In this document: one piece after another, positions 42,949-50,066 of the stretch | Numbering within the stretch: position 1 is the stretch's first letter | Layout of the letters: each line of letters opens with the position of its first letter | Source: CAZKBP01 sp964551015 | Lineage (GTDB): Bacteria; Bacteroidota; Bacteroidia; Cytophagales; Microscillaceae | Direction: 5' to 3' | DNA: 64,000 nt | Assembly (NCBI GenBank): GCA_964551015.1 | Contig: CAZKBP010000032.1 | Span: 1 to 64,000 of the forward strand | The notes under the pieces: generated by a model | Seen by the model: the letters and a program-made list of their open reading frames with translations, nothing else | Database searches by the model: none | What the model was told of the DNA's origin: nothing | Made by a program: the position numbers and the translations under genes

Positions 42949-43055
42949 TTTTGGTCATCATTCGCCTCTTTTTGGTTAGCCTTTCTTGCGCGGAGGTCTG
43001 CATTTTTGTAGCATCATTTTATTTATTCATCCATAAAAATCTAAGAAAGGATAAC

Positions 43056-43661
43056 ATGATGCAACGTAAGTATCAAAAGTACAGCCTCCTCTGCTGGTTA
43101 CTCGGTCTGTTTTTATTTGCTGGATTGACAGGTTGTGATGATGATGAAAGCCTCGATCCCGTGAATGAATTCCGCCAAGAGTTAATAGGACAATGGCAAA
43201 GTCAGGCTTCAGAATTTGACGAAGCCACCCAAAACTATGGCTTCCGAACTTTAGAAATCACGGCTGATCGGTGGTCAATCGTGGTAGAGCGGTTTGCTGA
43301 CGAAGCAAGGACGATGCCTCTATTCACACTTGAACTCACAGGCCCTTACGAAATCACGGGAGCTTCGGAGGTATTGGCAGGTGCGTATAATGGCACGTTT
43401 TTCTTTGATGAAAAGCATTTTACGCCTCACGTAGACCCCGCCCTCCTGGGTTTAGGAGATTGTGGCTTATCCGTAGAGGTTCGTAGCGACATCACCGATT
43501 TGGAATGTGCTTGGCTGGAGTCGGTTGAGCATTGTCCAGCCGATTATGATTTAGTGAGTATAGAGGGAAATGTACTCTTTCCAGGGCAGCGTACTGCGGA
43601 TATGTGTAGCCCCGAGGGAAGACCCACCGCAAGAGGCTTCGCAATGAATCGCTTGCCCTAA
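43056..43661 (+). CDS. Lipoprotein of unknown function
   Basis: Starting at the tandem ATGs (MMQRKYQKYS) gives 201 residues with a good lipoprotein signal: hydrophobic WLLGLFLFAGLTGC with lipobox LTGC. The frame is open 37 codons further upstream, reaching into the AraC stop, but that part is not needed. The mature part (DDDESLDPVNEFRQELIGQW, then TLEITADRWSIVVERFADEA) looks like a lipocalin-like or 'META'-type beta barrel often found in Bacteroidota lipoproteins. Five cysteines lie in the C-terminal half, so disulphides are likely. I do not recognise a specific family. Confidence 0.75.
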   Translation: MMQRKYQKYSLLCWLLGLFLFAGLTGCDDDESLDPVNEFRQELIGQWQSQASEFDEATQNYGFRTLEITADRWSIVVERFADEARTMPLFTLELTGPYEITGASEVLAGAYNGTFFFDEKHFTPHVDPALLGLGDCGLSVEVRSDITDLECAWLESVEHCPADYDLVSIEGNVLFPGQRTADMCSPEGRPTARGFAMNRLP

Positions 43662-43705
43662 GCAATTGTTTGGGGCGAATTTCTTTTAAATTTTCAAAAA
43701 GAAAA

Positions 43706-43734
43706 GAGGGAAAGATCAAACAGCTCTTTCCCTC
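43706..43734. terminator. Hairpin after the lipoprotein gene, probable terminator
   Basis: gagggaaaga (43706-43715) pairs perfectly with tctttccctc (43725-43734) around a 9-nt loop. The T-rich tail is on the minus-strand side (tttctttttg), while the plus side has only acctttg, so termination for the plus-strand gene is uncertain. Confidence 0.55.
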
Positions 43735-43824
43735 ACCTTTGCTAATGCCATAGAGGTCAGCTATTCAAACAAACCTTTCCTAATTTCAGAGGATGTCAAG
43801 AAAATCCTCCTCCAAACTCCACAG

Positions 43825-43866
43825 TTACTCGGCTAAATATCACCTCTTTTCAGCCCTAGCCCGAGT
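43825..43866 (+). repeat. Degenerate dispersed repeat, copy 1
   Basis: tactcggctaaatat...ctctttt-cagccctagcccgag resembles 55242-55280 (tactcggctaaaaat...ctct-cagcctcatccgag). Both lie in intergenic DNA. The similarity is imperfect. Confidence 0.35.
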
Positions 43867-44039
43867 TATTTTTGATACTTGTCTAAGAATGATTTCCTGC
43901 GAAAAATTTGGTTAAATTCTTGATAGGCATTACAAGTGTAACAGCTAGCTCAAATTTTCCTTCAAAAAAATACGCTCATCGCCTGATCTTGAATTTAGTG
44001 TAATTTTTAAGCCCTAACATTAGTATTCAATCGCGTAAC

Positions 44040-44606
44040 ATGGAAAGATTATCTATTATTTTTACCCTGTGTTTGTATTTTCTGTTAGTAAAGTACAACC
44101 TAGCACGGGCACAAAATACACAAGTCTCGGGACAACTGCTTAATAAGGTCAACGAGCAACCCATCCCCGAAGCGAGTATTTACATCAAAGGTTATCAAGG
44201 GCAGAAGGCCACAACCAATGCCCAAGGGTATTTTACCTTGTTGATCCCAGAGGCTCTCTCCACAGCTCCTCAATTGCGTATTCACATTCAACCCAAAAAT
44301 AGCGAGATTATTCTTAAAGAAAGGATCAGCTCTTCTCCCAATAGCTTTGCACAAATCAAGATTATACCCCCTCCTGAGGCTCCTCTCGAGAGCGACGAAG
44401 CTTTGCTGGCGCAAAAAACTGTGGATCAAGAAACTTCCAAAGAAAAAAACGAAGATAAGCAGGAAGCCACTGACCTATCATCAACTCAGGAAGAAATCTT
44501 GACCAGCCCAGACCTTAATGAAAAGGAACTATCCACCAACTCCACTCAAACTGGCGCGCGTTTGCAACGCGTGCCCTTGTCGGCAGCCCCAAGTGTCTGT
44601 GCTTAA
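44040..44606 (+). CDS. CarboxypepD_reg-like surface protein, probably truncated by a repeat
   Basis: These 188 residues have a signal peptide (1-24). A carboxypeptidase-regulatory-like beta sandwich follows: VSGQLLNKVNEQPIPEASIY, then TTNAQGYFTLLIPEA. In Bacteroidota this domain usually begins a longer outer-membrane or surface protein. Here a low-complexity acidic linker (about 120-168) leads into a C-terminus encoded by a palindromic repeat (44546-44577), and translation stops 29 bp later. The last 20 residues (TGARLQRVPLSAAPSVCA) are thus repeat-derived. The gene is likely to be the 5' part of a longer one cut by an insertion, although a short secreted product is possible. Confidence 0.7.
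   Translation: MERLSIIFTLCLYFLLVKYNLARAQNTQVSGQLLNKVNEQPIPEASIYIKGYQGQKATTNAQGYFTLLIPEALSTAPQLRIHIQPKNSEIILKERISSSPNSFAQIKIIPPPEAPLESDEALLAQKTVDQETSKEKNEDKQEATDLSSTQEEILTSPDLNEKELSTNSTQTGARLQRVPLSAAPSVCA
44546..44577 (+). repeat. REP-like palindromic element, left copy
   Basis: caaactggcgc-g-c-g-tttgcaacgcg... contains the hairpin ggcgcgcgt-ttgca-acgcgtgcc (one mismatch). It is repeated in inverted orientation at 44719-44750 with about four mismatches. It overlaps the 3' end of the preceding CDS. Confidence 0.7.
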
Positions 44607-44616
44607 CTAGCAGGCG

Positions 44617-44650
44617 GTTCTTCAAACAAGACCCTTGCAGGGTGACAAAA
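44617..44650 (+). repeat. Short dispersed repeat, copy 2
   Basis: ttcttcaaacaagacccttgcagggtgacaa-type sequence, matching 16166-16200. It lies between the two palindromic elements, so it may be part of the same inserted unit. Confidence 0.5.
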
Positions 44651-44718
44651 TGTGTATACATCGTCTGCCACCGCTTTTTGCCGCTCCCACGCCCATGTTC
44701 ATGGCGAATGAACTAAGA

Positions 44719-44768
44719 AAAGGCGCGCGTTGCAAATGTGCGCCAGTTTGGACGTGCGCCAGTTTGAA
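44719..44768 (-). repeat. REP-like palindromic element, right copy plus partial third copy
   Basis: The inverted copy of 44546-44577 contains hairpin ggcgcgcgt-tgcaa-atgtgcgcc. A further fragment (gacgtgcgccagtttg, 44751-44766) repeats its outer end. The inverted pair encloses about 140 bp and looks like a small non-autonomous mobile element or REP pair. Confidence 0.65.
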
Positions 44769-44802
44769 CTATTCAGAAACAAGTTTTTGACGGAGAAGAT
44801 TA

Positions 44803-44845
44803 CAAAAAAAACGTGACAGACCTGCTTTTGCAATTCTGCCACGTT
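44803..44845 (-). terminator. Intrinsic terminator of the CBM-like lipoprotein gene
   Basis: On the minus strand aacgtggcaga pairs with tctgtcacgtt (one G-U) around a 14-nt loop, followed by eight T residues. It begins 19 bp after the stop at 44865. Confidence 0.88.
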
Positions 44846-44864
44846 TTCATCAAGACTTTAAGTT

Positions 44865-45626
44865 TTACTGAGGGCAGCTAGAAGCACTTTCTGTAAGTCC
44901 TTCAAAAGCTTCTGTACGTTTTTTGACATTTCCCAAATTCGCATAATCACCCTCTTCTTTGTACAAGACTGCACGATCAATGATAAAACCTTCGGAGCGT
45001 CCCGAAATTTCCATCAAATAAGTACCCGGGCTATCGAACTGTACATAGACTGGGTGTGAATCATTGTCGCTGGTACTTCCATGGTAAGACCAGATATCGA
45101 GCTGATTCATAAAGATCTTGAACCAACCGTCTTTGCTCGAGCCTTCGGGATTGGGCGTTTTGCCTGTGCCTCTTGGGTAAACATAAGAATCATCACTGGA
45201 GCGGTAGCCGTAGAAATCATCCGCATCGGCGAAGCGAAGCCAAAAATCGTTGTGCTCAGACCCTTCGTTTCCCTTGCCAATTCTTGCCCCGTAGATAAAG
45301 CGATAGGTGCCCGGGTTGTTAATTTTAATTTGGTATTTCAACAAGGACTTGCCTGGCTCGTTGAAAGAATTTTCGCCATCGTAATACAAAAATCCACGAC
45401 CTTGGTAGCCAGCAATGTTGGTTCTAAATTGCCAATCACCCAGATCTACCTGATCGGTAATAGACTCGAACTCGATAATGACCAAGCCATCAGATTCATT
45501 GAATACCAGTGCATCAGAATTACAAGTTGTAAACGAGGGAGCCACCTCATCCTCAGAGCAACTTACAAGGGATAAGCTTAAAATACAGAAAAGGAATAAT
45601 GGTAAAAGGTTAAGTTTGAACTTCAT
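44865..45626 (-). CDS. Lipoprotein with carbohydrate-binding-like beta sandwich
   Basis: From ATG 45626 the protein has 253 residues and a clear lipoprotein signal (LFCILSLSLVSC, lipobox LVSC). The frame stays open for 135 codons upstream, but that part is unlike protein. The mature part reads like a carbohydrate-binding beta-sandwich seen at the ends of Bacteroidota glycoside hydrolases: VIIEFESITDQVDLGDWQFR, SLLKYQIKINNPGTYRFIYG, DSHPVYVQFDSPGTYLMEIS and FIIDRAVLYKE. A polysaccharide- or surface-binding role is inferred. No hydrolase is adjacent. Confidence 0.78.
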   Translation of the reverse strand: MKFKLNLLPLFLFCILSLSLVSCSEDEVAPSFTTCNSDALVFNESDGLVIIEFESITDQVDLGDWQFRTNIAGYQGRGFLYYDGENSFNEPGKSLLKYQIKINNPGTYRFIYGARIGKGNEGSEHNDFWLRFADADDFYGYRSSDDSYVYPRGTGKTPNPEGSSKDGWFKIFMNQLDIWSYHGSTSDNDSHPVYVQFDSPGTYLMEISGRSEGFIIDRAVLYKEEGDYANLGNVKKRTEAFEGLTESASSCPQ

Positions 45627-46188
45627 GGTTTTTAATTTTTTTCTTTTAAAAACGGAAGCGTTTACTGACCGTTGAGATTTTACCCCGACCGTCCAATGCG
45701 TCCTCGTGCGTTTCAAGCACTTTTGTTGGCAAAGCCGATCCCTGTCTGATAAGTTTCCGTAAATCATGCTTTGGTAAGCTCTTGGGTGAACCGAAGGAAG
45801 ATAAAGTCTTAGCGAGTAGTTAGACCCTTTCGGATGCCTCGAGCCTAGTTTTTCTGGAAATAAAATATCTTTGAAGCAAATGCTACCTTGAAAATATCCC
45901 CTCCGTTGCCGCTGCTCACCGCCAAACACGAGTTTGTGTGTACCATTCTTACATTTATGAGAATATGCCCCAAAAGATAGAACTCCATTTTGGGGTAAAG
46001 CACCACGATAGCCGAGCAGTTTTGTGGTCATCAGCTTCCAAATCTGGCCTATAAGTGATTGAGGAAATTTTGTGCTCAGGGCTAAAAGAATTTACAATGT
46101 AAGATAGAGCATACAGATGCTAGGAACTTTGCCCAGCAAGCTTAGTAAACAGAAGTGTTCATATAAATCAACAATTCAAATTCTTCTT
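45627..46188. other. Intergenic region, divergent, with an unexplained open frame
   Basis: About 560 bp lie between two divergent envelope genes. The minus-strand frame of the lipoprotein gene is open back to 46031, but its translation is Arg/Cys/Tyr-rich with no recognisable domain. Local GC is higher than in the A/T-rich promoters around it. A decayed gene or a structured leader are both possible, and neither is shown. Confidence 0.35.
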
Positions 46189-46755
46189 ATGAAAAAGAGC
46201 ATTCTAATTTTCAGCTTGCTATTATTTACGCAAGTCCTTTTCTCAGGTCAGAGTCAGGCACAAACGGAGAAAAAGAATCTCATCAAAATCAACTTGCTGA
46301 GCCCGATTGTGCGCACGGCTTCCTTATTTTATGAAAGAGCTGTAAGCGAGAGTATTAGCACACAGTTAGGTTTTTTCTACACGGCGGCTAGTATAAGTAA
46401 CACGGAATTTCGAGGTTTTGGACTCACTCCTGAGGTTCGTATTTATCTTTCAGATAAAGGAGCACCCCAAGGTTTCTTCGTGGCACCATTTGTAAGGTAT
46501 CAAAACTACGAGCTGACCTACGATGGAGAAGAAGTATTAGAAGATTCCGAGGCTACTGTTCAAGGTATCGGTGGAGGTCTGCTCATTGGTGGACAGTGGG
46601 TATTCAAGGATATCATTTCCCTGGATGTTTGGGGTGGCCCCTCTTATTCTTCCTTATCCTTTGAGGTTACTTCTGGTGAAGAGGATGACTTCGATGTTGA
46701 CTCTATTGATGGCTTTGGCGTACGATTTGGCTTGACCTTAGGGATCGCATTTTAA
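46189..46755 (+). CDS. DUF3575-like outer-membrane barrel protein
   Basis: Starting at MKKSILIFSLLLF gives 188 residues with a signal peptide ending near SQAQ; the 24 codons upstream are probably not translated. The mature protein has amphipathic strands in the DUF3575 style: LIKINLLSPIVRTASLFYER, then RGFGLTPEVRIYLSDKGAPQ, GFFVAPFVRYQNYEL and a last strand VRFGLTLGIAF ending in Phe. This predicts an eight-stranded outer-membrane barrel. Role is unknown. The stop is 15 bp from the convergent DUF763 stop. Confidence 0.85.
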   Translation: MKKSILIFSLLLFTQVLFSGQSQAQTEKKNLIKINLLSPIVRTASLFYERAVSESISTQLGFFYTAASISNTEFRGFGLTPEVRIYLSDKGAPQGFFVAPFVRYQNYELTYDGEEVLEDSEATVQGIGGGLLIGGQWVFKDIISLDVWGGPSYSSLSFEVTSGEEDDFDVDSIDGFGVRFGLTLGIAF

Positions 46756-46770
46756 TCAAGTGCTTTCTAT

Positions 46771-47982
46771 TCAATCAAACAAATCCAGTTGCTGTCCTTT
46801 TTGGGCTTGAGGCTTAGAGAAGCCACCAACGGTTCGTCCACCGTATTTCCAAGCGTCTCTTTGTTCTTTCTCGAGTAATTGATCGAGATTATCTTCGGGG
46901 ACAAAGTTTTCTTCGGCTTTTTGAGCCAAGAGGCTGAGCTTGTGAATGGCTTTTTGTTTGTCAGTATGGCCGATTTTAGCCCGGCCCACGGCAGTCTGGA
47001 GGGTAGTAATTGTCTCATCGTATACTTTGGTGGGAACTGGAAAAGGTCTTCCGCCCTTACTCCCGTGGGCAAAGGAAAAGCGTGCCGGGTCAGAAAAGCG
47101 AGAGGGCGTACCGTGGATGATTTCACTGACCAAAGCTAGCGATTGCAAGGTGCGTGGCCCTAAGCCTTTGAGCAAAAGTAGTTCTTCAAAATGGCTGGTT
47201 TGGCTTTCCTGAGCTAGCCACAGGATACTGCCCAAGCGTTTGAGATTCACATCTGAGCTTTTGACCCCGTGGTGAGTAGGTAGCTTCATTTTGCGAATTT
47301 CTCGGAGAGATTGCTCAGGATCTTCACGCGTGATTTGGAGAATGCCTGCTCGGGTCGGGTCAGCAGCTTGAGCCACTAAGTTGAGAATTTCTCCTTGATT
47401 CAGGCCACAAACTGCCGCGTGTGGTTCGTTGACAAAGGAACTCAAATTTTTGGAATGCCAATGATAACGCCGGGCGCTGTGATCTTGGGTATTCATCCCC
47501 TGCTGCACCACCGTCCAGTCGCCCTCTTTGCTCAGCAGAAAGCTGTGAATATACAACTGAAAGCCATCTTGCACGGCGGTGTTATCAACTTTAGCGACCA
47601 ACTTACTGTACTGGGAAAGTTGTGTCCCATCCAACCCAGTTTGCTCTCCGACACGTAATAGCTCGGTAGGAGTTTGCAAGGATTGCTTGCCTTTGCCACC
47701 ACAGACATAAATTCCGAGTGCTTGAGAATGCGGATTGACCGAGTCTTTCAAGGCACGGAGTACTGTGGTCGTCACGCCAGAGGAATTCCAATCCATCCCG
47801 ATCACAGCACCAAAGCTTTGAAACCAAAAAGGATCGGCCATTTTGGCCAAGAGGGCAGAGGAGCCATATTCCGCTAAGATGGCCTCGACGATGGCGAGAC
47901 TCATTTTCTTCATCCGAGTGTAGAGCCATCCGGGCACACTGCCTCCCATTAAGGTCAAATCGGCTGATCCTGCGTGTTTCAT
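46771..47982 (-). CDS. DUF763 family protein with a helix-hairpin-helix-like motif
   Basis: These 403 residues begin MKHAGSADLTLMGGSVPGWLYTRM, where the family's usual start is a G-x-A-D-L-x-L-x-G-G-x-x-P-x-W-L phrase. DWNSSGVTTTVLRALKDSVNP and QDHSARRYHWHSKN are other conserved blocks. The segment LLLKGLGPRTLQSLALVSEI (about 240-259) looks like a helix-hairpin-helix DNA-binding motif, followed by SFAHGSKGGRPFPVP. DUF763 has no established function. Its start overlaps the end of the AlkA-like glycosylase gene by 4 bp, so the two are probably translated together, which points to DNA repair. Confidence 0.9.
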   Translation of the reverse strand: MKHAGSADLTLMGGSVPGWLYTRMKKMSLAIVEAILAEYGSSALLAKMADPFWFQSFGAVIGMDWNSSGVTTTVLRALKDSVNPHSQALGIYVCGGKGKQSLQTPTELLRVGEQTGLDGTQLSQYSKLVAKVDNTAVQDGFQLYIHSFLLSKEGDWTVVQQGMNTQDHSARRYHWHSKNLSSFVNEPHAAVCGLNQGEILNLVAQAADPTRAGILQITREDPEQSLREIRKMKLPTHHGVKSSDVNLKRLGSILWLAQESQTSHFEELLLLKGLGPRTLQSLALVSEIIHGTPSRFSDPARFSFAHGSKGGRPFPVPTKVYDETITTLQTAVGRAKIGHTDKQKAIHKLSLLAQKAEENFVPEDNLDQLLEKEQRDAWKYGGRTVGGFSKPQAQKGQQLDLFD

Positions 47983-48632
47983 AGTTTTTTGCTTTGATTA
48001 AAGTCCTTCCAAGCTAACAAATATTTTACCCCAAATGATTTGAAGGGTGCCCATTTTTCGGCAATGGTTCGCATCTGAGATTTCAGAGGCTTGCTGTCAT
48101 CCAAGCGGTATGATTGCCTCATAATTTTCTTCAAATGATAATCATCTGCGGGGAAAATATTGGCTCGCTCTAAGGTATAGAGCAAGATCATATCGATGGT
48201 CCAGGTACCCACGCCTTTGATGGCAGACAAATGTTCACGAACGGCTTCGTCTTCCATTTCCAAAAAATTTGCCTGCTTTTCTTGAAAAAAAGCGAGAATG
48301 CGCTCGATCGTTTCATATTTTCGGGTGGATAATTTCACGTTTTGAAAGGCTTTTTCTTCAAAGGTTTCAAAATTAGCTACCGTGAGCATTTCCAGAGAAG
48401 CTTTTTGGAGCATTTTCTCGAACATTTTCTTAGCGCTTCGATAATGAATTTGCTGCTCGATGATACAGCTCATCAGGTCGTGAAAGACATTTCGCGTGCT
48501 TTCTATGGTTGCTAAGTCCACCTGTGCGATAATCTCTTTGAGTACCGTATCTTGTGTGGATAAATGCGTTTGAATTGAGGGCGACATATCGTTTTTATTC
48601 TTTTTAACAAGAAATGAACTCATTTTAATCAT
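47979..48632 (-). CDS. DNA-3-methyladenine glycosylase, AlkA-like HhH-GPD protein
   Basis: This 217-residue base-excision repair glycosylase has the HhH-GPD core. The helix-hairpin-helix LSAIKGVGTWTIDMILLYTL (about residues 132-151) is followed by the catalytic aspartate segment IFPADDYHLKK, matching the AlkA pattern (x-P-x-D-D). Length fits short AlkA/Mag-type enzymes without the N-terminal domain. It removes alkylated purines from DNA. Several Met codons near the start leave the exact N-terminus open (residues 1, 4 or 16). Its stop overlaps the DUF763 start by 4 bp. Confidence 0.93.
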   Translation of the reverse strand: MIKMSSFLVKKNKNDMSPSIQTHLSTQDTVLKEIIAQVDLATIESTRNVFHDLMSCIIEQQIHYRSAKKMFEKMLQKASLEMLTVANFETFEEKAFQNVKLSTRKYETIERILAFFQEKQANFLEMEDEAVREHLSAIKGVGTWTIDMILLYTLERANIFPADDYHLKKIMRQSYRLDDSKPLKSQMRTIAEKWAPFKSFGVKYLLAWKDFNQSKKL

Positions 48633-48701
48633 TGCGACAGACTCACATCTCGAGAAGAAAGTAGCTCGCGCGGAGACAGAATAGTTTGACGGAGTACATT
48701 C

Positions 48702-50066
48702 CTATTGGTTTTCTAGCAACGTTCCCTTTAGTTTTTCCAAACGCAAGGAGGTCTGCAGGATATCTACTTCCAGATCATTGATGGTAATCTGTGCGTTGAG
48801 TAGGGCAATTTGGGCATCTCTAACCTCCAAAGAGGTCGCCTTGCCGGTAAAGTATCGTTCCTCGGTTCGGCTGAAGTTTTCTTGAAAAGTCTTCAGGTTT
48901 TGCTCTTCTCGTGCTAATTGTGCCTGGAGTAATTGTAAATTGCTCAGCTCTTTGATCGCCTGATTGTAGAGCTTATCTTCTAGTTGGGTTTGACGGATAC
49001 GACTGGTTTCTGTATTGATTTTGGCATTTTCAATATCGCGTTTCGCCTGATTTCCATTAAAAAGGTTATAGCGTAATGAAATCCCCAGTGTGAAGCCTAA
49101 ATTCTGAATTTCAGCCAGTTGCTGTACATCGTTTTCTTGCCGAAAATAGCCATAATTGGCAAAACCGCTTACGCTTGGATAGCGACTCGCTTGGCTCACG
49201 CTGAGTTGGTGATTAGCCAATTCTACGCCCTTTTGGCTCAGTTTGAGTTCTGGGTTTTGGCTCAGCATCGTCTGCCTAATTTCTTCAGAAGACTGCAGAG
49301 CGGGCAGGTTGTAGTCTATGGCTACCTCGTACGTGCTTTCTGGTGCTAAACCCATCAGAAAATTGAGGTCTTTGATCAGATTATTTTTCACCAAGCGGAT
49401 ATTGTCCAGCGCATTATAATCCTGATTCACATCAGACTCGGCTCTCAGTACGAGCAATCCCGTGGCCTTTCCAAACTGAAACTGATCCCGAACTTTGTCT
49501 AGCCTTTGCTGACTAATGGCCAGATTCTCTACCAATAATTCTTCTCGGCGTTGCAATTTGGCAACTTCTAGAAAAATTTCGGCCACTGCTAGTACCGTGT
49601 TATTGATTAAAGCTTCTTGTTGGTAGCGAGCCAGACTTTGCTCATCTTGAAGTAGCTTGTAACGATATTTCCCACTAAAACCTGCAAAAAAGACATAATC
49701 AGCCTGTACGACCGCCGAGATGGTTTGGGTTTCTACTCCATTTTCATCAAAATTGACCTGAGGTGGATTTTCTTGAAAGGTACGAATGGTCACGTCTGAG
49801 CTATTGTTGGCATAAGTAGCATCCCCGATCAAGCTGACCGTGGGTAATAGTCCGGCCCTTCCCGGGTACACATTATTCTCCGCAATTTCTACCGATTTTG
49901 ACTGAGCTTTGATTTCTAGATTATTCTCCAGCGCGAAGTCAAAAGCTTGCTCCAGCGTGAGCTTAGCGAGTGAGTCAGGTTCTTGGGCGATGGCCTCAGC
50001 AGCAATCATCCAAGCCAACCAGACAATTTTAGGGAATAAATTTTTCATGATTTTAGGCAATTTCAT
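48702..50066 (-). CDS. TolC-family outer-membrane efflux protein
   Basis: This 454-residue outer-membrane channel has a signal peptide (ending IAQ near residue 28). Two homologous halves of long helices and short strands follow, typical of TolC/OprM proteins: LTLEQAFDFALENNLEIKAQ, then VAEIFLEVAKLQRREELLVE and a second half starting ELKLSQKGVELANHQLSVSQ, with LEVRDAQIALLNAQITINDL near the end. Its start overlaps the RND pump gene by 14 bp. Together with the pump and adaptor it forms a tripartite export system. Bacteroidota versions usually have no lipidation cysteine, as here. Confidence 0.95.
   Translation of the reverse strand: MKLPKIMKNLFPKIVWLAWMIAAEAIAQEPDSLAKLTLEQAFDFALENNLEIKAQSKSVEIAENNVYPGRAGLLPTVSLIGDATYANNSSDVTIRTFQENPPQVNFDENGVETQTISAVVQADYVFFAGFSGKYRYKLLQDEQSLARYQQEALINNTVLAVAEIFLEVAKLQRREELLVENLAISQQRLDKVRDQFQFGKATGLLVLRAESDVNQDYNALDNIRLVKNNLIKDLNFLMGLAPESTYEVAIDYNLPALQSSEEIRQTMLSQNPELKLSQKGVELANHQLSVSQASRYPSVSGFANYGYFRQENDVQQLAEIQNLGFTLGISLRYNLFNGNQAKRDIENAKINTETSRIRQTQLEDKLYNQAIKELSNLQLLQAQLAREEQNLKTFQENFSRTEERYFTGKATSLEVRDAQIALLNAQITINDLEVDILQTSLRLEKLKGTLLENQ

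Noticed and set aside
45627..46031. 135-codon upstream extension of the CBM-like lipoprotein frame
   Set aside because: The lipoprotein signal begins at the ATG at 45626; the extension has no recognisable domain and odd composition.
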